This document shows positions 38,435 through 49,156 of a stretch of 64,000 nt of DNA, in pieces. Numbering within the stretch: the stretch's first letter is position 1; every line of letters begins with the position of its first letter. The notes beneath the pieces were generated by a model, which was not told the origin of the DNA, did no database searches, and was given only the letters and a program-made list of their open reading frames with translations. A program made the position numbers and the translations under genes. Location: positions 35,094-99,093 of the forward strand of contig JAISHS010000035.1 in the NCBI GenBank assembly GCA_031262405.1. The letters are read 5' to 3'. The DNA comes from Oscillospiraceae bacterium (lineage in GTDB: Bacteria > Bacillota > Clostridia > Oscillospirales > Oscillospiraceae).

Positions 38435-39343
38435 ATGACCGATACACAAGAGAAAATCTTAAAGCTGAAAAAAGCTCGCGGCGCGCTCATTCTCGCGCAC
38501 TATTACCAGAGCTTGGAAATACAGGACGTCGCCGACCTAGTCGGCGACTCCTTCGCTCTGGCTCAAAAGGCCGCAAAAGCTCACGAGCAGACCCTAATCG
38601 TCTGCGGCGTGCGCTTCATGGCGGAGAGCGCGAAAATCCTCTCTCCCGAAAAAACGGTCTATCTGCCCGCCGAGAATGCCGGCTGCCCCATGGCGGACAT
38701 GATAAGGGCCTCTGACGTGCTCGAGCTCAGGGCAAAATACCCCGGCGCGGCGGTCGTCTGCTATGTAAATTCCTCCGCCGCCGTAAAGGCGGTCAGCGAT
38801 ATTTGCTGCACCTCCTCCTCCGCCGAGGCCGTCGTTAGGAGCCGCCCGGAAAAACAAATCATCTTCGTCCCGGACCGCAACCTCGGCGCCTATGTCGCAA
38901 AGAGCTTCCCCGAAAAGGAGTTCATCCTCTTTGACGGCTGCTGCCCGATTCACGACGCCGTCCGAAAAAGCGATCTCGATTCCGCGAGGGAAAAATTCCC
39001 GGACGCTGCTGCGCTCGTGCACCCCGAGTGCCGGGCGCAGGTCTGCGAAAACGCAGATTTTGTCGGCTCGACGGCGGGCATTCTCGCGCAAGCGAAAACC
39101 TCAGCCGCGCCCGCTCTCATAATCGGCACGGAGAACACCATCGTGTCGCGCCTCATGCGCGATCTCCCGGGCAAAAAAATCGTCCCCATCAGGGACGGCT
39201 TTGTCTGCGTCAATATGCGCAAAACCCTCCCCGAGGACGTCCTCGACTGCTTAGAAGGCCGCCGCGCCCCCCTAACCCTCCCGCCGGAGCTGTTATCGGC
39301 TGCTGCAAAAAGCCTTGAGGCAATGGTCGCCGTTGGAAATTGA
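38435..39343 (+). CDS. nadA: Quinolinate synthase
   Basis: 302 aa; ILAHYYQSLEIQDVADLVGDSFALAQKAA, PVHPECRAQVCENADFVGSTAGI, IGTENTIVSRL. Confidence 0.95.
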   Translation: MTDTQEKILKLKKARGALILAHYYQSLEIQDVADLVGDSFALAQKAAKAHEQTLIVCGVRFMAESAKILSPEKTVYLPAENAGCPMADMIRASDVLELRAKYPGAAVVCYVNSSAAVKAVSDICCTSSSAEAVVRSRPEKQIIFVPDRNLGAYVAKSFPEKEFILFDGCCPIHDAVRKSDLDSAREKFPDAAALVHPECRAQVCENADFVGSTAGILAQAKTSAAPALIIGTENTIVSRLMRDLPGKKIVPIRDGFVCVNMRKTLPEDVLDCLEGRRAPLTLPPELLSAAAKSLEAMVAVGN

Positions 39344-39353
39344 CTGGCCGCAG

Positions 39354-39437
39354 TCCTTCGTCCACCGTCCCTCGTCCCTCGTCCACCGCCCCTCGTCCAC
39401 CGTCCCTCGTCCCTTGTCCCTTGTCCCTCGTCCACCG
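39354..39437. repeat. 12-copy degenerate heptanucleotide tandem repeat (TCCCTCG/TCCACCG)
   Basis: tccttcg tccaccg tccctcg tccctcg tccaccg cccctcg tccaccg tccctcg tcccttg tcccttg tccctcg tccaccg. Confidence 0.9.
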
Positions 39438-39524
39438 TCATTGCGGGCTTGACCCGCAATCCCCCACGGCTTCCGTGTCATTCTGCAATAACAGGGGGAT
39501 TCCGTGTCAAGCACGGAATGACGG
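39436..39524. repeat. REP-like composite palindromic element, copy 1
   Basis: cgtcattgcgggcttgacccgcaatcccccacgg ... gggggattccgtgtcaagcacggaatgacgg. Confidence 0.85.
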
Positions 39525-39595
39525 AGGAGCCGCACGGTATGTCGCGCGAAGGCGACTCAACAAATTCTCAATTCTGCATTCTCTATTCTCAATTG

Positions 39596-39637
39596 TAAAA
39601 TAATACCCTTCGTGCCCGCACGAAGGGTATTATTTTA
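39596..39637. repeat. Perfect 20-bp inverted repeat with 2-nt loop, terminator-like
   Basis: taaaataatacccttcgtgc cc gcacgaagggtattatttta. Confidence 0.85.
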
Positions 39638-39687
39638 CTCAAACCCGTCAATAATCCCACCAGACTTACTTACGGGGAGGACTTCTG

Positions 39688-39906
39688 ATGGATTATTTAA
39701 AAGACGCGACGAGCATATATGTTGACGGCGCGAAGCTGAGCTTTATCCGCTGCGACGCTGAGGGCAACGAGCTTTCACCCGAGGCACTCGCGGCGCGGGG
39801 CTTTACAAACTCAACGATAGATTCTCTCGTGACCCAGACCGCCGGGCGCCTTGGGCTCTTCTCCGAGGACGACGGCAGCTTCTCCGACGGCTTCATCACG
39901 GGCTAA
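39688..39906 (+). CDS. Small hypothetical protein upstream of the serine recombinase
   Basis: 72 aa with ggggagg RBS; no family recognised. Confidence 0.55.
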   Translation: MDYLKDATSIYVDGAKLSFIRCDAEGNELSPEALAARGFTNSTIDSLVTQTAGRLGLFSEDDGSFSDGFITG

Positions 39907-39965
39907 CGCTAATCTCCGAATCAGACCGCGTGGAAACCCTGATTTCTATTGGAGACTAGTGCAAA

Positions 39966-41372
39966 ATGGCAAAATCCAAGATGGCAAAGGTCGCGCCCGG
40001 CGCGAACAAATTTTTAATAGCCCTCTACATCCGCGTGTCCACGGACAGGCAGGCTGAGGAGGGCTATTCGATTGAAATCCAAAAGGAGCGGCTCGAGGCC
40101 TACACCAAAACCTTCGACGGCGAGGTGCGCTTCGAGCTGTATATTGACGACGGCTTCTCCGGCGCCTCGCTCGAGCGCCCCGCCATGCGGCGGCTTATCG
40201 ACGACTGCTCCAAAGGCAGCCTCACCCACGTCTGCGTCTACAAGCTCGACCGTCTCTCCCGCTCGCAAAAGGACACCCTGCACCTCATAGAGGACGTGTT
40301 CCTCCCGAACAACATCGCCTTCATCTCCGTGCAGGAGAGCTTCAACACCGCGACGGCCTTCGGCCGCGCCGTCGTGGGCATCCTCTCCGTCTTCGCTCAG
40401 CTCGAGCGCGAGAACATCTATGAGCGCACCCGCAGCGGAATGCAAAAGCGCGTCGAAGCCGGGTTCTGGCCTGGCGGCGGCGGCACGCCCTTCGGCTATG
40501 ACTACGATAAGCAGCAGGGAATCCTAGTCCCGAACGCGGACGCCGAAAAGGTACGCCGCGTCTACGAGCTGTACCTGCAGGGCTTCTCCCTCCAAGTCAT
40601 CGCAGATATGCTGGGGCTCAAATACGAAAAGCTCGCCGCGCAAATTCTAAGCCGCAAGACCAACATCGGTCTCATAGAATATAACGGCGTGGAGTACCGC
40701 GGACGCCACGAGCCCATAGTCACGCCCGAAACCTTCGAGCGCGCAATGGCGCTCAAGGCGCTACGCAGCGAAAAGCGCCTCGTCACGACAACGCCCCACC
40801 TGCTCTCCGGCTGGATACGCTGCGGCGTGTGCGGCGCCAAAATGCGCTATCTGAAATGGGGCAAGGCGGGGTTCAAGCTCGTCTGCTACTCACGCCTGCA
40901 ATCAAAGCCCTATCTGGTGCACGACCCCGACTGCAACAACGAATCCGTCTGGGCGGACGAGGTCGAAAAAACCGTAATCGAAGACGTTTTCGCCTTCACT
41001 TCCTCGGAAATCTCCCCCGGGAGCGCCTCATCGCGCTCGAAATCTCCGCAGGAGCTTTTGGAGAACAGCCGCGCAGAGCTAAAAACGCGCCTGAGGCGGC
41101 TCTATGACCTCTATTCCCGCGACGGCAACGAGCTGCTGCTCAGCACAATCCGTGACCTCACGCAAGAGCTCCAAACCGTCGAAACGCGGCTCGAGCGCGA
41201 AAAAGAAAGCTCCAAAGGCGCGCGTCAAGCACAGGAGGTGCGCCAGGCCCTCCTCAACGTGCGCTCCACCTGGCCCTTCATGGCAGAGCACGAAAAGCGC
41301 CTCCTCCTCGCCTCCGTCATCACCGGCATCACGATTACGCATTTCTCCGTGCGAATAGACTACAAGCTCTAG
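39966..41372 (+). CDS. Large serine recombinase (resolvase N-terminus, recombinase domain, zinc beta-ribbon)
   Basis: 468 aa; ALYIRVSTDRQAEEGYSIEIQKERL, KLDRLSRSQKD, QLERENIYERTRSGMQKR, SGWIRCGVCGAKMRY. Confidence 0.93.
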   Translation: MAKSKMAKVAPGANKFLIALYIRVSTDRQAEEGYSIEIQKERLEAYTKTFDGEVRFELYIDDGFSGASLERPAMRRLIDDCSKGSLTHVCVYKLDRLSRSQKDTLHLIEDVFLPNNIAFISVQESFNTATAFGRAVVGILSVFAQLERENIYERTRSGMQKRVEAGFWPGGGGTPFGYDYDKQQGILVPNADAEKVRRVYELYLQGFSLQVIADMLGLKYEKLAAQILSRKTNIGLIEYNGVEYRGRHEPIVTPETFERAMALKALRSEKRLVTTTPHLLSGWIRCGVCGAKMRYLKWGKAGFKLVCYSRLQSKPYLVHDPDCNNESVWADEVEKTVIEDVFAFTSSEISPGSASSRSKSPQELLENSRAELKTRLRRLYDLYSRDGNELLLSTIRDLTQELQTVETRLEREKESSKGARQAQEVRQALLNVRSTWPFMAEHEKRLLLASVITGITITHFSVRIDYKL

Positions 41373-41392
41373 AGCTTGTAGTCTATTCGCAC
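41349..41392. terminator. Perfect 44-bp palindrome spanning the recombinase stop codon
   Basis: gtgcgaatagactacaagctct/agagcttgtagtctattcgcac, no loop; stop codon 41370-41372 at its centre. Confidence 0.85.
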
Positions 41393-41510
41393 AATTGAGA
41401 ATTGAGAATGCAGAATTGAGAATTAGTGGAGTCGCCTCCGGCGACAAAAATTAAATTATCGCGAAGCGATACATTCAATTGTCAATTCTCAATTATCAAT
41501 TCTCAATTGG
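41391..41510. repeat. MITE-like element: inverted heptamer arrays (GAATTGA / CAATTCT) around short GC hairpins
   Basis: caattga gaattga gaatgca gaattga gaattag ... gtcgcctccggcgac ... atcgcgaagcgat ... caattgt caattct caattat caattct caattgg. Confidence 0.75.
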
Positions 41511-41553
41511 AAGAGATGGTGGAGCCGCTTATTGCGGCTCCACCATCTCTTCC
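41509..41553 (-). terminator. Perfect 20-bp stem overlapping the 3' end of gyrA, stop codon in the loop
   Basis: ggaagagatggtggagccgc ttatt gcggctccaccatctcttcc; gyrA stop at 41529-41531. Confidence 0.85.
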
Positions 41554-44015
41554 TTCTCCGTCCTCGCCACCGATATCACCTTCGCGCCCTCACCGACGCG
41601 CATGAGCCTCACGCCCTGAGTCGCGCGCCCGAGCAGCGAAATACTCTCCGCCGCGACGCGGATAATCGTGCCGTCGTCCGAAATTACCAAAATATCGTCG
41701 TCGTCGGAAACCACCTTCACATCCGCGACATACCCGGTCTTGGCGGTGCAATTATAGTTGCGTATGCCGTACCCGCCGCGGTGCTGCGGCGTGCCGTCGG
41801 AGCCTCTTACATACTCCTCAATCGCCGTGCGCTTGGCATAGCCGTTCTCCGTGACACTCAGCAGCGCCGAGCCGCCCCCGGCCCTGCCCGCGCCGACTAC
41901 ATAGTCGCCCTCGCGCAGCTTTATCCCGCGCACGCCGACAGCGGTTCTGCCCATGCTCCGCACATCCGTCTCCGCGAAGCAAATCGCCGCGCCCTCGTGC
42001 GTCGCAATAAGAATGTTCTGCTTGCCATCCGTGAGCCGCACCGCAATAAGCTGGTCGCCCTCGTCGAGCGAAATCGCCCGAATGCCGATGTTACGAAGAT
42101 TTTTCAAATCGCTCAGCCGAATACGCTTAACGGTACCGCGCTTCGTAATCATGGTGATATAAAACTCCTCCGCCATGTCGCGCACGTGCAGCATCGCGTT
42201 GACCCTCTCGCCCGGCTCAATCTGAATAAAGTTGATGATATTGACGCCCTTTGCCGCCCTGCCCGTCTCCGGAATCAGATAGCCCTTCTTGCGATAGCAC
42301 CGCCCCGCGTCCGTGAAGAACAAAATATAGTCGTGCGTCGAAGCCGTAAACAGCGTCTCAACATAGTCCTCCTCGCGCGTTGTCATGCCGCGCACGCCGC
42401 GCCCGCCGCGCCCCTGACTGCGATACTCGCTGACCGGCATCCGCTTGATATAGCCCCCGTGCGTGAGGGTATATACGCACTGACACTCCTCGATCAGGTC
42501 CTCGACGTCGACCTCGTTCTCAACGAGCTCGATCTCCGTGCGCCTTGAGTCGCCATACTTATCGCGAATCTCCTCCAGCTCCGTTATGAGAACGCCCAGC
42601 AGCTTCTCATGGTCGCCCAGCAGCTCGTCATAATAGGCAAGCCGCGCCTGAAGCTCCTTATATTCCGCCTCCAGCTTCTCGCGGTTTAGCCCCTGCAGGG
42701 CAATCAGCCTCATCTCGCAAATGGCCTGCGCCTGCACCTCCGAGAGCGAAAACCGCTCCATCAGCCGCTCCCTTGCGTTGTCATAGGAGCTGCGTATAAT
42801 CCTTATTACCTCGTCAATATTGTCCTGCGCTATGAGAAGCCCCTCTAAGAGATGCGCCCGCTCGAGAGCCTTACGCCTGTCATATTGGGTGCGCCGCGTG
42901 ATAATATTCTCCTGATGGGCGATATATTCCTCTAAAATCTCCTTTAGCGATAATGTCTTGGGCTGCTTCTGGTCATTGACCAGCGCGAGCAGGATAATCC
43001 CAAAGGTCGTCTGCATCTGACTCTGGGCATAGAGCCGATTTAAAACCACCTGAGGATTGGCGTCCTTTTTAAGCTCAATTACAATCCGCATACCCTTCTT
43101 GCCGTCAGACTCGTCCCGCAGACCCGAGATACCCTCCAGCCGCTTGTCCTTGACCTGCTCGGCAATGTTCTCCACGAGCCTCGACTTATTCACCTGATAG
43201 GGCAGCTCCGTCACGATAATGCGAAGGCGCCCCGCGCCGAACTCCTCCGTCTCCGTGCGCGCGCGAACCTTAATCTTGCCCTTGCCGGTGGCATAGGCAG
43301 AGCGAATCCCGCTGCGCCCCATAATCGTCCCGCGCGTCGGAAAGTCCGGGCCCTTTATATGCTCCATGAGCTCGTCGAGAGTCGCGTCGGGATTTCGAAT
43401 AACGCAAATCGTAGCGTCGATTACCTCCCGCAGATTGTGCGGGGGAATGTTCGTCGTCATGCCGACGGCAATGCCGGAGCTTCCGTTCACCAGCAGATTC
43501 GGGAAGCGCGAGGGCACAACCCTCGGTTCCTTCGTGCTCTCGTCAAAGTTCGGGTCCCAGTCGACCGTGTCCTTGTCAATGTCGCGGAGCATCTCATTCG
43601 TCAGCCGCGCCAGCCGCGCCTCCGTGTAACGATAGGCCGCCGGGGGGTCGCCGTCAATCGAGCCGAAGTTGCCGTGCCCGTCTACGAGCGGATAGCGCAT
43701 GGAAAAATCCTGCGCCAGTCTCACCAGCGCGTCATAGACGCTCTGATCGCCGTGCGGGTGATACTTGCCCAAAACGTCGCCGACGCAGGTCGCCGACTTT
43801 TTAAAGGGCTTGTCCACCGTCAAGTTATTTTCATACATCGAATAGAGAATGCGCCGGTGCACGGGCTTGAGGCCGTCGCGCACGTCGGGCAGAGCACGCC
43901 CGACAATAACGCTCATGGCATATTCGATATAGGCGCTCTCCATCTCGTGCTCAAGGTTAATCTCGTTAATTCTCTGATTCGGGAAGGCAATGTCTTCCGG
44001 TTTATAATCCTTCAT
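41529..44015 (-). CDS. gyrA: DNA gyrase subunit A
   Basis: 828 aa; [31 protein letters not shown]-type N-terminus and GyrA C-terminal repeats. Confidence 0.97.
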   Translation of the reverse strand: MKDYKPEDIAFPNQRINEINLEHEMESAYIEYAMSVIVGRALPDVRDGLKPVHRRILYSMYENNLTVDKPFKKSATCVGDVLGKYHPHGDQSVYDALVRLAQDFSMRYPLVDGHGNFGSIDGDPPAAYRYTEARLARLTNEMLRDIDKDTVDWDPNFDESTKEPRVVPSRFPNLLVNGSSGIAVGMTTNIPPHNLREVIDATICVIRNPDATLDELMEHIKGPDFPTRGTIMGRSGIRSAYATGKGKIKVRARTETEEFGAGRLRIIVTELPYQVNKSRLVENIAEQVKDKRLEGISGLRDESDGKKGMRIVIELKKDANPQVVLNRLYAQSQMQTTFGIILLALVNDQKQPKTLSLKEILEEYIAHQENIITRRTQYDRRKALERAHLLEGLLIAQDNIDEVIRIIRSSYDNARERLMERFSLSEVQAQAICEMRLIALQGLNREKLEAEYKELQARLAYYDELLGDHEKLLGVLITELEEIRDKYGDSRRTEIELVENEVDVEDLIEECQCVYTLTHGGYIKRMPVSEYRSQGRGGRGVRGMTTREEDYVETLFTASTHDYILFFTDAGRCYRKKGYLIPETGRAAKGVNIINFIQIEPGERVNAMLHVRDMAEEFYITMITKRGTVKRIRLSDLKNLRNIGIRAISLDEGDQLIAVRLTDGKQNILIATHEGAAICFAETDVRSMGRTAVGVRGIKLREGDYVVGAGRAGGGSALLSVTENGYAKRTAIEEYVRGSDGTPQHRGGYGIRNYNCTAKTGYVADVKVVSDDDDILVISDDGTIIRVAAESISLLGRATQGVRLMRVGEGAKVISVARTEKEEMVEPQ

Positions 44016-44027
44016 GTCCTTGCCTCC

Positions 44028-45980
<1,953 letters not shown>

Positions 45981-46241
45981 CTATATTAAGTCTTGGGACT
46001 CCGCCCGTTTTAATAAAGTGCTGCTAGCTAACTGTGATAAATAAACCCGCTGCCCGCCTGTCGTCTGACAGACCACGAAGCTCTTGGGCAAATCCTCCGC
46101 TGCGTTTATAACCGCGCCTGCCTTCTGGGCTCTAGCCAGTGCCTCCCGCGTCAGATAAGAGGACGAGGCGTTGTCCAGATCGCAGATACAGACGACCGCC
46201 CTCTTCTCCACCAAAACGTCCTTACCCAGATGTAAGTACAT
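45981..46241 (-). CDS. remB: DUF370 extracellular matrix regulator RemB/YaaB-like
   Basis: In-frame start MYLHLGKDVLVEKRAVVCICDLDNASSSYLTREAL; between recF and gyrB. Confidence 0.8.
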   Translation of the reverse strand: MYLHLGKDVLVEKRAVVCICDLDNASSSYLTREALARAQKAGAVINAAEDLPKSFVVCQTTGGQRVYLSQLASSTLLKRAESQDLI

Positions 46242-46260
46242 CTCAAAAACCCCTCCATCC

Positions 46261-46375
46261 GTCATTCCGCTCGGCGGCGCAGCCGCCGTCATTCCGTGCA
46301 ACTCCTCCGTCATTCCGTGCTTGACACGGAATCCCCCCGTTTTAGGGCGGAGATTGCGTGGGGGCCCGCAATGAC
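46261..46375. repeat. REP-like composite element, copy 2
   Basis: gtcattccg...gtcattccgtgcttgacacggaatccccccg...gggggcccgcaatgac. Confidence 0.8.
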
Positions 46376-46384
46376 GATGTCCAC

Positions 46385-47482
46385 TCAAACAAGCCGCCCG
46401 CCTTCAACAGTGAACACCCTTCCGCCGGTTCTTCGGCGAATCTCCTCATCCTCACAGCAGGTGATGAGCGTCTGCCCCCCGCCTATACGGTTTAAAACAA
46501 ACTCCTGCCTCGAGGAGTCCAGCTCGCTCAAAACGTCGTCCAAGAGCAGCACCGGGGTCTCTCCCGTGTCGAGCCTCGAGACCTCCCGCTCCGCCATTTT
46601 AAGCGCCAGAGCCGCGCTTCTGGTCTGCCCCTGCGAGGCGTAAGCACGCGCGGGAGAGTCATTTATAAAAATCTCCAGCTCGTCCTTGTGAATCCCGGAG
46701 AGCACGCTGCCGGACTGCAGCTCCGCCTCCCTATGAAGCCGCTCATGCTCCGATACCTGCTCATATATCTCCCGCGCCGTCGCGAAGGGGTCTGTCACCG
46801 TGCTGACCGTCTTATAACTCAGCTCCAGCTGCTCCCCGCCGGAGAGCTCGCTGTAAAGCGGCTTTGCCGACTCCCTCAGCTTGCGGATATAGGCCGCGCG
46901 ATAGCGGATGAGCTGCGCCGAGGCGCGGCTGAGCGAATCTGAAAACTCGTCCAGCATATCGAGCATAGACCGCTTCTCCCGCCACTCTGTCAAAATCCGT
47001 TTCTTGTGGTCATAGAGCCGCGAATATTCCGCTAAAATCCGCGCATAGTTCGGACGCAGCTGCCCCAGCGCGATATCGAGAAAACGCCTGCGTCGGGCGG
47101 CTCCGTCCTTAATTATATTCAAATCCTCCGGCGAGAACAAAACAACCCTGAGCGCCTCGGAAAGCTCCGAGAGTGCAATTCTCGCCCCGCCGCTCTCGGC
47201 CTTTTTCTTAAGCCCCGCTCCGAAAGAGATTACAAGCTCCCTCTCCCGCTCCTGCGAAAAGATATTTCCCGAGACCCGCGCGAAGCTCTCCCCAAAGGAA
47301 ATTAGCTCTTTGTCGTTGCGTGTGCGAAAGCTGTGCCCGCAGCTGAGAAAAAAAACGCTCTCCAAAAGATTGGTCTTGCCCTGCGCGTTCTTTCCGGCTA
47401 TCACATTAATTCCCGGATCAAATTTCACGCTCTGCCGCTCATAGTTGCGAAAGCTCTCCAGAGTGATTTCCTCAACCCTCAT
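46385..47482 (-). CDS. recF: DNA replication and repair protein RecF
   Basis: 365 aa; ITLESFRNYE, GKNAQGKTNLLESVFFLS, LLDDVLSELDSSRQEFVL. Confidence 0.95.
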   Translation of the reverse strand: MRVEEITLESFRNYERQSVKFDPGINVIAGKNAQGKTNLLESVFFLSCGHSFRTRNDKELISFGESFARVSGNIFSQERERELVISFGAGLKKKAESGGARIALSELSEALRVVLFSPEDLNIIKDGAARRRRFLDIALGQLRPNYARILAEYSRLYDHKKRILTEWREKRSMLDMLDEFSDSLSRASAQLIRYRAAYIRKLRESAKPLYSELSGGEQLELSYKTVSTVTDPFATAREIYEQVSEHERLHREAELQSGSVLSGIHKDELEIFINDSPARAYASQGQTRSAALALKMAEREVSRLDTGETPVLLLDDVLSELDSSRQEFVLNRIGGGQTLITCCEDEEIRRRTGGRVFTVEGGRLV

Positions 47483-47717
47483 TTTGCCCCTCTGAAACCC
47501 CTCTCACAACCACCTGAACCCCATCTAAAGCCACCCTATCGCCGTCCCTTAACTTGCGCTTTCTCTGGGTACAGGTTTCGCCGTTAACAGTGACCAAACC
47601 CTGTTGTATCAAGGCTTTTGCCTCCCCGCCGGAGGAGACCCGCGCCGAAAACTTCAAAAAGGCGTCTACGGGTATAAATTCGGTTGTAATGTCAATATAT
47701 TCCAGATTTTCTTGCAA
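47472..47717 (-). CDS. yaaA: S4-domain RNA-binding protein (YaaA-like)
   Basis: 81 aa; IPVDAFLKFSARVSSGGEAKALIQQGLVTVNGETCTQRKRKLRDGD; between dnaN and recF. Confidence 0.85.
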   Translation of the reverse strand: MQENLEYIDITTEFIPVDAFLKFSARVSSGGEAKALIQQGLVTVNGETCTQRKRKLRDGDRVALDGVQVVVRGVSEGQNEG

Positions 47718-47781
47718 AGCAATTTCCTTCCGTTATTTAAATAAACAGAAAATAATTATAAATTAAACAAAAAATTTCAAT

Positions 47782-48882
47782 TTACGCCTTTAATCTCACC
47801 GGTAAAATCATATATTTAAACGATTCATTTTTGTCCGCCGGCATCAGCACACAGGGCGCAGAAGCGCTATTTAGGCACACAATCAGCTCCTCCGAAGGAG
47901 CAGCTTTGAGCGCATCCTGCAAATACCGGTTGTTAAACCCTATCTCCAGACCCCCGCCGTCCCCATTATAACGGCAGATATCCTCGCCCTTACCAATCGC
48001 CGTAACGCAGTGCATAGTAACCCTCGAGTCCCCAAAAACACAGCGCAGCGGATTCTTCAGCCTGTCGTCAATGATGAGCGAAACCCTATCTACAGCCGAC
48101 AAAAGCTCCGCGCGATTAACGGTCAATTCATGCTCAAAAATACTCGGAACAGCCTTATTATAGTCTAAAAACTCACCTTCTAACCGTCTTGTGATGAGCA
48201 CATAGTTATTCACGGAAAAGGAAATATGCTTTGCCCCCAACACAATTTTAACCGCCTCGTCGGCGTCTGAGCACAGCTTTTCTAAATCCGACAGCGCGCT
48301 TCCCGGCACAATAAACCGGCAATCGAGCACCGCACTCTCGAGCGCCTCGCGCCGCAGAGCCAGCCTATAGCCGTCCACCGCAACCACGGTCAAACACCCG
48401 TTTTCCACAACAAAAAGCTCCCCTGTGTAAACCGGCCTCGCCTCGTTATCGCTGACTGCAAAAACAGTCTGATTTATCATCTTTTTCAGCGTCCCCTGCG
48501 GCAGAGAAATGCTCCCCTCCAAAACAACCGCCGGAAGCTCGGGATAGTTATCCGCGTCCGATCCCATAATCGAAAAATCGGCATTTCCGCAGAAAATTCT
48601 CACCATTTCACCGTCAGCGGACACCGTTACAATATCATCCGGCAGACTTCTAACGATATTATCCAGCAGCTTCGCCGAGAGCACAATACTCCCCCGCTCA
48701 GAAACATCCGCCACGAAGCTCGTATAAATACCCTTCACCAGATCATAACCCGTAATCTTCACTAAATCACCCGCGGACAGTAGTAGCCCCTCCAACACAG
48801 GATTCGGACTCTTTACCGCCGCCGCTCTCGCCGCGGTGGAAACCGCAGCCTGTAGCAGATATTTTTCACAGGTAAATTTCAT
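47782..48882 (-). CDS. dnaN: DNA polymerase III beta subunit (sliding clamp)
   Basis: 366 aa; MKFTCEKYLLQAAVSTAARAAAVKSPNPVLEGLLLSA, C-terminal MILPVRLKA. Confidence 0.95.
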   Translation of the reverse strand: MKFTCEKYLLQAAVSTAARAAAVKSPNPVLEGLLLSAGDLVKITGYDLVKGIYTSFVADVSERGSIVLSAKLLDNIVRSLPDDIVTVSADGEMVRIFCGNADFSIMGSDADNYPELPAVVLEGSISLPQGTLKKMINQTVFAVSDNEARPVYTGELFVVENGCLTVVAVDGYRLALRREALESAVLDCRFIVPGSALSDLEKLCSDADEAVKIVLGAKHISFSVNNYVLITRRLEGEFLDYNKAVPSIFEHELTVNRAELLSAVDRVSLIIDDRLKNPLRCVFGDSRVTMHCVTAIGKGEDICRYNGDGGGLEIGFNNRYLQDALKAAPSEELIVCLNSASAPCVLMPADKNESFKYMILPVRLKA

Positions 48883-48900
48883 CGCTTTTCTCCTCTCTCA

Positions 48901-48969
48901 TATATACAGATAGAAATATATAAATAATATTTTAGTAGTAATAGTATTAGTAAAATTTTCTGTGGAGAA
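48901..48969. promoter_or_regulatory. oriC: Candidate oriC basal unwinding element: AT-rich tract, seven DnaA-trios, DnaA-box-like site
   Basis: TAG TAG TAA TAG TAT TAG TAA (48933-48953), then TGTGGAGAA (48961-48969, one mismatch to TGTGGATAA), AT-rich tract on the dnaN side. Confidence 0.75.
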
Positions 48970-49156
48970 CACGCAAAAACCAAGGTAGTCTCTACTGTTT
49001 CAATGTTGAAAACTTTACGAGAATAAACCCCTTTTATAAACACACAAAAACGAACATGAGTTGTCCAACCTTTTTCAACACGAAGTTTCCAACATCTCAA
49101 CAGGCTACTATGACTACTATTGGACGTAGACTTCTAAACAGATAAAATAAAAGAAA

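Noticed and set aside
39340-39603. 87-aa ORF overlapping the nadA end
   Set aside because: Translation of heptamer and REP repeats (PSSTVPRPSSTAPRPPS...).
41532-42548. 338-aa plus-strand ORF
   Set aside because: Antisense to gyrA, compositionally biased.
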